Below are positions 1 to 12,386 of a stretch of 64,000 nucleotides of DNA, piece after piece. The first letter of the stretch is position 1; every line of letters starts with the position of its first letter. A program made the translations under genes and the position numbers. The notes under the pieces were generated by a model that made no database searches, was not told the DNA's origin, and saw only the letters and a program-made list of their open reading frames with translations. This stretch comes from Theobroma cacao (taxonomy: Eukaryota; Streptophyta; Magnoliopsida; Malvales; Malvaceae), in NCBI RefSeq assembly GCF_000208745.1, contig NC_030856.1, positions 478,354 to 542,353 of the forward strand. The letters run 5' to 3'.

Positions 1-3000
1 TATAGGGGTTGATAGACCAAGAGCAAACCAGGCTCTTCTGGGCTACAATGCATGGCCATTACTTCTGCAATATCAAAGCCTGCATATGGTTGGATACATG
101 CCATTATCTTTTTCCAAAGCATTCCACTGCTAAGCTTTGATGTAAGCATAAATTAAGTTGAGACAGAAAATTTTATTGTTTGGTTTCAACAGTGATAAAA
201 ACCAAAAGACTCCAATCTCTATCCTGCAGGAACTAAACTGCTTGCCTCAGTACTTAATTCTGCAGTAAATGCATCAACCAGATTAACTACCAGCATGTCC
301 AAAAACTGTTTTCTCGCTTGATTCCCATTTGAGAGCCTTAAATTTCCTCATGCCCTTGTCAATGAAAATGGAGTTATTTCCTCAACCCTCTAGCTGAACC
401 TATTGCCCAAAAGTTCTTCCATATTGGTTGGGGCTGTTCTTGAAAGTTTCAAGCCATCCTCCTACCTTGAATTTTTGACAGAAAAGTAGGTGACTATATA
501 GTACCAATCAAGGAGATGAACTTTCAACGTTTAAATAGAAATTAAACATAGAACTCATTCTCAAGGACATCGAGCTCTCATGGGGTACTTACACATACTT
601 CATAATTGTACATTTTGCATGCTTTTTGTTAATCCTAGGTTTGACAATAGCAAAGCAACAATCAATCCTTTGGAATTGCTAAGAACCCTAGTGATACCCC
701 TTCTTTTAATCTTATACTAGTAACCCATAAAGAAATGTGTGACATGCGTGAATGATGGAAGGGTCCCAAAACAATCATGTTTCCTCATGCAAAGAAAATG
801 CAATCTTTTTTAAGTCAAAAAGGAGCAAAAAAAAAAAAAGGTGATGAGTTATGTTTATGTATAACACACTCAAAGCAATCAACTTGTGTTGTGTTTATAT
901 TTCTTTCTCTACCTAAAGAAACTAATTAAAGTCAAGACATATTGATTTTCTTTTGCTTCCTTTCATGTGGCCATATGCCCATCATGCTATAGCTAGCATG
1001 TTCCAGAAATGGCAATATGTCTCTCTCCCACATTACATGGCGCAGAATTCTGAGAATAATTTCTCTTTTTAAAGAGAAGAAAAGAAAGGGATGAAGTGAC
1101 CCTTTCTTTAGTTTCCTTTTTCTTCCTTTTTGTTTTTGTTTTTCTGATTTCCTTATATTGCAAACAGAAGAAGATTATGGGTGCAAGTCCTAACTATAAG
1201 TGCAGGAAAGATATTTCTGCTTTTCTTCCATGGTGGTGATGATTGTTCACTTGGAGTAACAATGCATTTCTTATTTACAAAGAAAGCATTTCAAGATCAC
1301 AAGCAATTGCTTAAGATGATGCCTCATTAAATGCTTTATTCGAATGTAATTCAACAAAAAAAAAAAGGGTTATTTCGATTATGAATAACGATTCTTTTAC
1401 TTGTAAGGTGATTTAATACATCTAAAGTATGAGACAAGAATTTTATAAAGTATTACAGTACTTAATTTATTTATATTCCAACATTTAATTTGGACTATTC
1501 GGTATGTTGTAGCAAGTTTTCTAAGATTATATTCTCTATTTGCCTGCAAATGGAGAATACTATCATACATAATTGTGAAAATATTACAGAAGAATTACAA
1601 TGGCAAGAGACCAGGTAAATTAGCAAGAGATTATCCCATAATTTTCATAATTGAAACCAATGAAACCAAGAAGTTCCTAGTACTAGTTGTCTTGTGTTCT
1701 TGTCCATCTAGGCTTGATCAGAGAACTAGGTGAGTGTCATGCTTTTGAAAGGACAAAGGGATCATTATCATTCCATCTTCTCTCCCATTGCAATCCTTCC
1801 AAATTGGTCTGCAACATCTCAGTGCTTTTCGAGCATCCCAATGTTCTAGTCAAATGTAAGAGTACTGATTTCAACATGAAAAATGGTATAGTAAACATAA
1901 ATCTACTACTGATATCTAACAATTTAAAATTTAATTTATATGAAAAAATCATATTTCAGATACAATTACATAAGATATTGATTTCGAGAATAAAACATAC
2001 CTAATCTTAATTTATGCATGAAAAAGTCATGTTGAGGGCATAGTAACAATGACAAGGGAAGTGATAATAAAGAAAAAGTACTGGTAAGTACAGGGACATA
2101 TATACTGATAGAACTGTGCCTGCTCATGATATATTACATTCTTTTTCAACTGTGACAATTTTGACTCTCTCCCATGTTTCTTTAAGCTTCTTTAACTAGC
2201 CAAACAAGAGCAGGTAAAGTAGTTTACTGCTACCATTGATCTTTCTGTGTGAGTAGGAGAACGGAATACGTATGTTTCAAATACAATTACTCAAAAATAT
2301 TTCTTTTGAGAATCAAACATACGTAATCTTACCCTACACATGAAAAATAAATGTTGGATTTGTATAATATAAATGAGAAAGTAGTGATGTATAAAGGGAA
2401 TTCTGATATAGTTGTGCCTGCATTGATCATGATTATATTGCATTCTTTTGATCAACTGTGATAATTTTGACTCTCTTCCATGCTTATAAAAGAAGTTTTC
2501 TCTGTCATCTCCTTTAAGCTTCTTTTAACTAACCAAAACAAAGAGCAGGTAAAGTAAATTACAGTGGTTGAGAAAGAGAGAGAGAGAGAGAATGGGAACC
2601 TTCTCTTAAGTGTGGTCCATGTAATGGGGTACAAAATGTAAAAAAGCCACATGAAAAAGCTTACCTCTGCAATCATTTAAAACCAAGGGATCCAACCTTA
2701 AGACTTTTGCCTCCTTGTTCATTTTAAAATCCCTTATCCCAACGTATACTTCCATTTTATTTTTTTGCCTTTATTCCATGGAGGAAGGTGCTTCACAAAG
2801 TGGGGAGATTGGGGCCAGCCAGCCCACCAAATTACAAAAATGTAAGCTCTATATAATAAACAATTCAAATGCAAAAGTTGGGGTGATTTTAATTTTCTCA
2901 GGTGAATCTACTGACATTTCTCACCTACCCCTGATTTATTCTTCACCAAACTCTAGGATTTTGCCATCTTCTTGGCCAAAAAACACTATGCCAAGGGTCT

Positions 3001-4629
3001 TGATTTTGAAATGAGCAACATCATGAACAATGTTACTATCAAATAAATGCTCTTGAAAAGAAAAAGAAATTATAATATATGAGTTTATATTTGATGCATT
3101 GTTAATAAAAGATAATGTCTGTTGTTAATCTTAATCCGTTTTATTAAGGGTTAAATCGGGTTTTTGCTAGAGTAGTTCTAGAGCATAAAATGAACCTCAA
3201 GAAGAATTCAGGGTCCTTGATCATCAATGAATTTAACCCTGCTTGCATTAGGATTTTGATGAACAAGACCATGATAGCTGATCATCAGATGGAAATCAAT
3301 GGCACACTCTAGTCATCTGCACAAAACATCAAACAAGAAATGCAATCAAGGGTCTAGATACATGCTTGATCACAATTAGATAGGCAAGTGCAGCATTACA
3401 TGTTTAATCCAGGAAAGAAAGAAAGAAAGGAAAAGGGGGCATGAACATTAAACAACATCATATACTCCCATGGCTTTTAAAAAAGCAAACTATATAGCCT
3501 TCCCAATCCCATCATTTTGGCCAGATCTTGCCGTCCAGTCCAACGATCAGATGGTCCCACAAGAGACCACAGTTGTCACCACTTGATTTCCCTTCAATGC
3601 ATGCCACGTGGCAGCACTATGTCAGGTCAAACAAAAGTCTCCATCCCACTCAATCCAACCCCCCATTCACCCTTGCATTAACACCGTTTGCTACTCTCTT
3701 ATTGCAGTAGAAGTCACAACTTTGACAGTAGCAAATAGTGGTTACATATATATACTTTAATGTAAAGTAGTAAGAAAGGAAGGTAATGGTAAGACCGTTT
3801 GTGTTGCCGTTAAGGCTCTGTGAAGGTGAACTTTGTAGTCTTTAATTCGGGTGCAAACTGCAAAGAGACCAAAGACACCAACGTTTGAATTTTGATCAGA
3901 CTCTTTTTTTATTTCTCTTTGGCCTGTCTCTTTTGTTCTTTCCACTCTCTCACTCTCACAAATACATAGCAAATATCAGTTATACAGCATTTATGAATGT
4001 TCATTCAACACACACGGGAAACCTGCAGCTTCACCTCCCTGCTGTTTCTTTGTCAGCTTGGATCTAACTAGGAACCAAACTGATCAGCTTCAACTTGTTT
4101 TCTCTCCAAGTTTTCCAGGGTGTTTCTGCCAGAACTTGAACACTCTTCAAAGGTTTTGGAGCTGGTTGCTTAAGTTTTGTATGTAAGTGAATGAGTTTTT
4201 GTCTGCACTTTTGGTTTTTCTGAAGCATCTTGTTTGCAGAAAAGAAGTGTTTCCTCAGACTGTTATGTTTCTTATTGAAGTTTTTTCTTTATCCCCCAGG
4301 ATTGTTTCTTTCTTCACTGTTTTTCATTGTTATTGCTTCTTTTCTTTTCTTCACTACATTAAATGTTTAGTTTCCTTCCTCTTTATCTTTTTGTATCTAC
4401 CTTTCCATGTTACTGTTATAATTTTTCTTACCAACTTTTTCTTTTGGATTGAACTTTCTTTCCCAACTTGATGTTGTTTAATGAGCTAGATGATAATACA
4501 GACTTGACTAGCATTGTTCTGATGCAAATCTGTGTTTTGTTCCTTTTCTTCCAGTGATCATCTTTGTCAAGGATTCTTCTGGACAAAGGAACAGGACTGC
4601 TTATCAGAGAGGAACAAGAGACAGAAAAA
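1..4629. other. Non-coding spacer and kinesin upstream region
   Basis: I see no convincing gene here. Open frames are short, lack family motifs and have no coding-like composition. The stretch holds a diverged tandem duplication (separate entry, 1951-2563), a GA run at 2575-2590, and pyrimidine-rich sequence at about 3885-4560. That last part most likely holds the promoter and 5' leader of the kinesin gene, whose first ATG is at 4630. The leader could contain an intron. Confidence 0.6.
1951..2563. repeat. Diverged tandem duplication, two units of about 320 bp
   Basis: Unit 1 runs about 1951-2228 and unit 2 about 2271-2563. Shared landmarks in the same order are: a TTTCA-AATACAATTA-like start, a run ending in AAACATACcTAATCTTA, GTGCCTGC, ATTACATTCTTTT, CAACTGTGAcAATTTTGAC, CTTTAAGCTTCTTT and AGAGCAGGTAAAGTA. 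The units differ by many substitutions and several indels, so the duplication is old. No coding capacity is evident in either unit. Confidence 0.7.
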
Positions 4630-7600
4630 ATGCCACAGGAAACCAAGTCTAATCCAATTTTCACTTCTCCTTCCAAGAATCTGAGAGGGTTAAAGGCTTT
4701 AGTGTCCAACAGTGTTGAGGCCTCACACACTGAAGATATCTTCAATGACAATGAATTAGCTCAAAGAAAAGCTGAAGAAGCAGGTATATTCTATCTCAAC
4801 AAGAATCCTTCCAACATCAAACGAAAATCTAAAGGACTCCTAATTTCTTCAATCAATGCCAAAAACAAAAATTTGTGCAGTTCTTTGTACTCTAAGTTCC
4901 CTGAGAAAGTCATGAGTTGGTCCCATAATAATTTAATTTTCAAAAGGGAGAGAAGGGGTATAGAAAGAATGAAAAGATTTTATGCTGCATCATGATGCTG
5001 TGCAAAGTGGGGTTGATCCATGGTTTGGAAAATGATTTAGTACTCCCACCATACAGTGCTGATATGGGTCCACATTAATTGGAGAGTTAGGCCTAATTCT
5101 TGATTACTAGTATTTGATTACAATCACTTTATTCTTGGTGTAGGGTATTGAGACATTGCAACTAATCTATGGACTGTGTCTCTTTCTCTTCTTTTTCCCT
5201 TATTTTTGGGGCTAAAATAGATGATGGGCAGCAATTCTATTAACAATACAAGATATTAGAAATGAAATGGCAGATGAGAAGAGTAAAGTTTTGATAACAT
5301 TCTTTGGCCAGACATGTTCTTTTGATGCTTGAGGACAATGGGGACCAAAGTATATCTAGCTAAAAGATTTGTTTTTACCTTGAGATTCTTGATATGTCTA
5401 TGGATCATAAGTTTTTCTTTAAACATTTAGGATAACTGATATATATCAGATTACTCCGATGTCAGCAAAGAGGTAGCAATCGGGGTAAAACTCTAAAGAT
5501 CACCTTGTTCTAGTACTTTAAAGGGAGCAGTGGCTCTAAGGACTTTCATTGTAATTCAAAATTGTGAGTAGGATTCTGGATCATGTGGTTTGTGGGGGAC
5601 TAATGAAGTTTGGAGTAGAAAATGATCAAGATTAAAAAAACCATCCATCTCTGCCTATGTGGATGAATTCTAATTGAGTATGGTGGTATATTTATCAACT
5701 TTTCATAGACTTCCAATCTGATATTGGGTAAAAGCTTATACCGAAATTGAATGATCATTGACATCAAGTTTTCTGCAATTTCTTATGGCTTTCATATCCT
5801 AAGGCATTAGCTTCAATTCTGAACTTTAAAAGCTAACTGCATTAATCCTTTATGTCAATCAGCTTCAAGGAGGTACCAAGCAGCAGAATGGCTAAGGCAG
5901 ATGGACCAAGGTGCATCAGAATCCCTCCCCAGAGAACCCTCTGAAGAAGAGTTTTGCCTTGCACTTCGCAACGGGCTCATTCTTTGCAATGTCCTCAACA
6001 AAGTTAATCCTGGAGCTGTTCTTAAGGTACTCAATGGAATGCTGTTGACAGACTTAAAATAGTATTTCTTTCACAGACTTCATTGGACAACATTAAATAA
6101 CTTAAGAGCATCTTTACATTATTCAAAACTTTAGATGGAAACGTCAGTTGAGAAATTGTACTGCTTCTGATTATGATTTTTTTTTTTAATAATACAGGTG
6201 GTGGAAAATCCAATAATCCCAGTCCAGTCAACAGAAGGGGCAGCACAGTCTGCAATCCAGTATTTTGAAAACATGAGGAATTTCCTGGTAGCTGTAAAAG
6301 ACATGCAGCTCCTGACCTTTGAAGCTTCTGATGTTGAAAAGGTTTGACTGTTCTTGAAAGGTGCATTTTATAAGCACGAGTCATTATAAATTTCCGAAAC
6401 TCAGCATTTCATACAACAAAGCATCTGAATCATACTTCTAGCTTGCATACTTGGCAACCCAAACAGTTTAAATGTCTTTGAGAGGCATTCATTGATTCAA
6501 AATTTCCCCCCTATCTGCATCTGTATCTTGATGATTGTATCTCCATCCTGTATGGTGTTTTATGAATATGAAAGACTTGAATTGGCAGGGCGGCTCAATG
6601 AATAAAGTTGTGGACTGCATTCTCTGTCTGAAAGGATACTATGAGTGGAAGCAATCAGGAGGAATTGGAGTTTGGAGGTATGGAGGAACTGTGAAGATTA
6701 CAGCCTTCCCAAAAGGGTCACCGCCCTCCTTGGTTGGAAGTGAAAGTGCTGATGATTCACTGGATGGATCAGAATCATCACAGTATGAACAATTATTGGA
6801 GTTTCTCCATCTCTCTAATGAAGTAGCAATTGAAGAGTCCAAAACTGCCAATGCCCTGGCTTTCCTTTTTGATCGCTTTGGGCTTTGGCTTCTACAAGCT
6901 TACCTTAGAGAGAGCAATGGGATTGAAGAATTGCCCTTGAATGCAATGGTAGGTAAGATCCATCCCAAATTGTTGTTCAAATACTATGTTTATATAGGAA
7001 ATAGTTTACTGTCCAAACTGAAAGGAAGCAATGAGTCAGTTTTCATCTTACATAGTCAAGCATGATTTATTGATGAAATTTTGCAGGTAATCGATACCTT
7101 GATCAGTAAGATAGTTAAGGACTTCTCTGCATTGCTTGTTTCTCAGGGAACTCAGGTAATAAGAACTATCAAGGGCCAGTGTCCCTAATACTACTTATGT
7201 GTGTGAAACCATTCTCACTGCACTGAAGTGATCTGATATATTCTTTTCCTGCTTTTTCCAGCTTGGACTGTTTCTGAAGAAAATCTTGAAAGCTGACATT
7301 AATTCTCTATCAAAATCTGATTTTATAGAAGCCATCTCACTGTATCTTGGTCAAAGGACTAGCCTGGCATCAAATGATTTCTCCAAGTTTTGCATCTGCG
7401 GTGGGAAACGTGAGGTTATTCGCCATAATGTTAGTCACTCAGCTGCTCATGCAGAACTTATTGATCTTCAGCAGAGAGAGCTCGAGGTTTGAGAATTTTC
7501 CATTTGAACGAATAATGCTACCACCTTTTGACATACCTTTGACGACTGACATGCTGCTTTCTCATGTTTTATATCATTTTAGGACTTTAAATTAGATTTT

Positions 7601-10600
7601 CAAGAAACAAGACTTCAAGTCAGACAAATTCACTCAAGTTGGGAGGAAGAACTTAAGAGGCTAGGTAAGAATTTATTACATTGTTCTACCAGGGACTTTC
7701 TATGGTCATTTAATGACAAGTTATTGAATAAATTCATGAAACTATGTATTCTGCTTTTTATAGAGCATCATATCAAGGGTCTTGAAGTGGCATCCTCTTC
7801 TTACCACAAGGTATTAGAAGAAAACCGTATGCTTTACAATCAAGTCCAAGACCTCAAAGGTATGCACCTTTTCTTTTCTTTTGTTATTTATTACCATTGT
7901 TTCATGTTATGAATGGTATGGTGTTGACCCTTTTGATGGCTTTCAACACAGGAACTATAAGAGTCTACTGCAGAGTGAGGCCCTTTCTGCAAGGCCAAAC
8001 AAATGGACAATCATCCGTAGATTATATAGGAGAAAACGGAAATATCATGATTGTCAATCCTTTAAAGCAGGGCAAGGACGCAAGAAAAGTGTTCTCGTTT
8101 AACAAAGTGTTTGGACCAAATGTCTCACAAGGTACTTCCGAATCCGTAGAGTTTGAGTCTTTATTATCTCTCACTTTCTTGTACTTATGTTCACATCATG
8201 ATAATATAATGTGCAGAGCAAATATATGTTGACACTCAACCACTGATCAGATCTGTCCTAGATGGCTTCAATGTTTGCATCTTTGCATATGGACAAACTG
8301 GCTCAGGAAAGACATACACAATGGTATATTCATCTTCTCTATCTGTGCATGCACCTTCATGAAAGCTTCTTTCATTTGGAAATCTAACATTGCAATACCT
8401 TTTCTATACCTCATGTTGCTTCTATATCATAGAGTGGCCCTGATTTGACTAACGAGCAAACATGGGGTGTGAATTATCGTGCTCTATGTGACCTGTTTCA
8501 AATATCCAAGGAGAGAGCAGATGTTGTTAAATATGAAGTTGGGGTGCAGATGATTGAAATATACAATGAACAAGTGAGAGATTTACTTGTCATGGATGGC
8601 TCTAATAGAAGATATCCTTTCACATTTACCTTCTAGGTTACATGCTTGTACTGCAAACTTTATAAGTCCTAGCTATTTTCTGTCTGAATTAGTGTTTTAA
8701 TTTCTATCTTGGGGTCTAGTTCACCTTAACCGCCTGTACATTGGATATTCGTAACAATTCTCAGTTGAATGGCCTAAATGTGCCTGACGCAAGTTGGGTT
8801 CCAGTTTCGAGTACTCAGGATGTTCTTGACTGGATGAGGATCGGTCATAAGAATCGAGCTGTAGGTGCTACTGCTTTAAATGAGAGAAGTAGCCGGTCTC
8901 ACAGGTAGGAACATCGCAGTAAAACTTGTGTTTCTTTTGCATGCTACTGAACCAAAAAACAATTGAAAAATGATCTTTTCTTGGCACATTGTGTCTTCTT
9001 CAGTGTTTTGACTATTCATGTGTATGGAAAAGAGTTGGTTTCTGGATCTATCCTCAAAGGTTGCCTGCATTTGGTGGATTTGGCTGGGAGTGAGAGAGTG
9101 GATAAATCAGAGGCGGTAGGTGACCGATTGAAGGAAGCTCAACACATCAATAGATCACTGTCTGCACTAGGAGATGTCATCTCTGCACTTGCACAGAAGA
9201 GTGCACATATTCCTTACAGAAACAGCAAGCTTACTCAAGTATTACAGGATTCTTTAGGTATATGCCTCCTTTCAGTCATTTGATCATAGTGATATATGTG
9301 CGACTTTCTCTGAACTTTATCTTGCTTCTTCTATTGTTCAAACATTATTGCTTTTCTATGATAGGAGGGCAAGCTAAAACATTAATGTTTGTACATATAA
9401 GCCCTGAAGTCAATGCCATTGGAGAGACAGTGAGCACACTAAAGTTTGCTGAAAGGGTTGCTTCCATTGAACTTGGGGCAGCTCGATCTAACAAGGAAAC
9501 TGGTGAAATCCGAGAACTTAAAGAAGAGGTGAAAATCTCAATTGTTCAAGTGCAATTCTCCTTATTGTATTCTTCTGACTTATCTTTGCTCTTACAAAAC
9601 CTTATTCGATTACTATAATTTATAAAAAATCTGGTTCAGATATCAAATCTTAAACTTGCCTTGGAAAAGAAGGAAGCAGAAGTAGACCAACTGAAAGGAG
9701 GACATGTTCGAAGTATGGCTGAATCACAAAGAGGAAGAGCGGTTTCACCTTTCCATATTCCAAGATATGGAATGTCTACCAGCATTAAGCCTGAAACATC
9801 TCAGAGGCCTGGTGATGATAGTAGAATCTCTGAGGTAACTGAAAACATGATGGATATTCTAAGCTCTTAAACTGGATTAAACTTCAGGATTTTGCTGAAT
9901 TGTGAATTTCTTACATCTATTTTATGGGCATATTGGATTTTCAGGCCAGAAGCTCTTCTTCAGGTAAGCAGAGGAGGTCAAGATTTCCATCTGCACTCAC
10001 AGACAAGGAAGTGTTGCCGAAGATGCCTATTTTAGCTGAAGAGAGATTGGCAAGTGCGGTAAAGGCAAGGTCACCATCTCCTCCTGTGAGGAGATCATTA
10101 TCTACTGATAGAGGAGCCTTAATTAGAAGCAGGATCAAGGCTGACACAGTTGACAACCAACCAGTCTCAAGAGTACCATTTCCGGCTAGAGTTCCCGTTA
10201 ATAAATCCTTCGCTACAACAACTGTGATCCCATCGACAGAAAATAACAACTCCAGAGTCCATATGAGTTCTCAAGAGCCAGCCAAACAAGATAATACCTC
10301 AGATGCATTCTACAACCAGCTCCAAAAACTTAGCATTAAGAAAGTTCACTCAGAACATGAAGATGAGCAGTTTAGGCAAGCCCTTAATATTAGACAAGGT
10401 GGCATTAGGAAAAGCAAGGCTGAGAGTAAGGCTAGAATAAAGCACCAACTGCCAGCCAGACTTCAGAAAACTGATGTTGCAATGACATTGCTTTCTGATA
10501 TGGATGCTGCTGGTGAGAAAATGGAGGAGCCTCGAAAAAGTGACTTCTCTGAGCCAGAAAATGAGCATTCACTTGTTGGGTCTCCTGTGCATAGTGCCTT

Positions 10601-10905
10601 GAAAATGAAGAAGGTTCGACAGAACTTCTCTAGGAATTCACAGAATCTTGAACCAAGGTATGCTTAAACGCTTTCCTTTACCAAGCAGCTAAGAGCTGAC
10701 ATAATTCACTTCTAGTTCTGATGAACATTGCATTTCCATTATGTGCAGAGGATTAGTTCAAGCAGTAGAACCCTTGTTGGGTGGGAAAATTGACAGGATT
10801 CCAAATGGCGTAATTCGCCAAGCAAAGGAAGGAGGTAACACTTTGATGCCTGAATTTAGAAGGAGCAGATCTTCACCTCGAGGGAAATTTTTGGTTTTGC
10901 CTTGA
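4630..10905 (+). CDS. KIN14: Kinesin-14 motor protein with N-terminal calponin-homology domain
   Basis: Seventeen exons: 4630-4783, 5863-6026, 6198-6341, 6589-6948, 7087-7155, 7262-7486, 7583-7664, 7764-7859, 7952-8131, 8217-8323, 8433-8611, 8740-8904, 9004-9257, 9365-9528, 9640-9834, 9945-10657, 10749-10905; 1135 aa with all phases matching. A calponin-homology domain lies at about 55-165 (actin binding in this family). A short coiled coil precedes the kinesin-14 neck and motor at about 432-765. Motor motifs visible are GQTGSGKT (P-loop), NERSSRSHS (switch I) and DLAGSER (switch II). The tail of about 350 aa is basic and serine-rich. The neck placed just before the motor is typical of minus-end-directed kinesin-14 of the plant CH subgroup (KP1-like), so an actin-microtubule linker role is inferred. 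All introns are GT-AG except 8612-8739, which is AT-AC. A broken copy of the tail exons lies 1.5 kb downstream. Confidence 0.95.
8612..8739 (+). other. AT-AC (U12-type) intron of the kinesin gene
   Basis: No GT-AG pair joins these exons in frame. The sequence after the exon end at 8611 is ATATCCTTT, a full match to the U12 5' splice consensus. CCTTAAC at 8724-8730 matches the U12 branch site and sits about 10 bases from a terminal AC at 8738-8739. Removing 8612-8739 joins AG to ATTGGATATT and reads on as R-L-D-I-R-N-N-S, the expected kinesin-14 sequence before the conserved GLNVPDA motif. Confidence 0.88.
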
Positions 10906-12014
10906 AAATTCTACAGTATATATAGCATACTAAATCCTTGCCTTTGTCAGCAATATTGTTTAAAATTTTGTATAGTGACTATTCGAGTTGGTCTTTTTGG
11001 GTTGCATTTTCAAAGGATATATTGCTGAGCAAGATGTCACTTGAGCTGAATTATGTGTATACTTAAAAAAACTTATATGATTTGTTTCATCTGATTTTTC
11101 TTTCCTTCCCTTTTGGGCAATCTTGCATTACAGAATGTCTCTATTTCACAGAATATCTGCACTTATCAGGTCAAAAGTAGGAAACAAGTAGAGATAGAAG
11201 AGAAAAGGACTAATGGAGGGAAAGGAAAGAAAAGGACAATTTATCTTTAGCAGATATGGATAAATGACAGCTACCTCTGAGCTCTAAGCTTCCTTCAAAC
11301 ACAACTAATATACCAATGTAGAAATCGTTCAAGTATGTCATTGGATTTACATACGCTAGTCTGTTTGGATTCTTGCAATCAGACAATTTAACTCAACTCC
11401 TGATCAAGTAGTTTTCCATCCCCAGACAAGTAATCCCAATAGTTTATGTTTTCCTTATGCCTCTATGATTGAATTTCCACTCATGTTGCTTGCTTTCGAG
11501 GTGTTCCCTTTGGCTGAAAAAGTTGATGCCTGTGAAACATCTATTTCTTCTGTCAGCTTCTGGGTGTTCTAGATTGCTTGTGTTTATTACAGGAAAAGTT
11601 TAGATATGAGAACGTGGAGTTACTAATTCTACAAATGTCTTATTGGTGTAAAGCATGGGACATTGCAACTAATGGTGGATGGTGTCTCAATACCATCCAC
11701 CTCCTAATAAAATCACCATTTTGTCTTGCCTCGTTCTTTTGTCAGATTCATTTCTCCCCAATTCATCTATGATCATGTTCTTCACCTTAATCTCTGTCTA
11801 GCCTATTTTCTCAACTCACTATGTTTCCGCTTCATTCTCTTTTCTGTTTTCTCTAACAAAGGTGTAGTACTCTTCAAAGAACCTAACTAGTTTCCAAGCT
11901 TGCAGTTCCTCTATCTACTTCTGTGGTTCTCCTTTTTAAGTTTGTTTCCATTTCCTTTCATTAGACATCTAGTCTTTCATAACACATGGAAGCCGCCTGG
12001 ATAAAGGAAAAGTT
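10906..12014. other. Spacer downstream of the kinesin gene
   Basis: This holds the kinesin 3' UTR at its start and then sequence without coding signals. Short open frames such as 11578-11772 have no recognisable motif. Nothing else is evident before the DUF4283 fragment begins. Confidence 0.5.
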
Positions 12015-12386
12015 TTGACCCTTGATGAAAGTGAGGCTGGAGAGTTGAATGGCAGAAGGTTAGCTTGGCGGGCAAGATCATAGCAGACAAGCCACTCAGC
12101 AAAGGAGGAGTTCAGGGTGTGTTCAATAAAGCCTGGGGAGAATGGAGAGATTTCACTGTTACTGAATTATCTGAGAACACCTATTTATTCACCTTCAAGT
12201 AAGCAAGAGCAGCTGAACAAATTTTGGAGGATGGTCCATGGTCAGTGATGGGCTATTGCATTTGCCTGCACAGATGGCAACCAGGGCTTACCCTGGATGA
12301 GCTGGATTTTTCTCGAGTGGTCTATTGGTCCTGGTGCATGGCCTCTCTTTGGACCAAATGAGACCCAAAAACAGCTAAGAACTTGT
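12015..12386 (+). pseudogene. Decayed DUF4283 (LINE-type) domain fragment
   Basis: Translation from 12069 gives a run with GKIIADKPLSKGGV, then an in-frame stop (TAA 12200-12202), then ILEDGPWSVMGYCICLHRW and QPGLTLDELDFSRV. A +1 frame change leads into VLVHGLSLDQMRPK. This order (GKI.ADKP, ILEDGPW, W.PG, V.VHGLPL) is that of DUF4283, a domain found in plant non-LTR retrotransposons and related genes. With a stop, a frameshift and no zinc knuckle or reverse transcriptase nearby, it is a relic. It ends where the intron-tail and exon sequence of the kinesin-tail copy begins. Confidence 0.8.
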
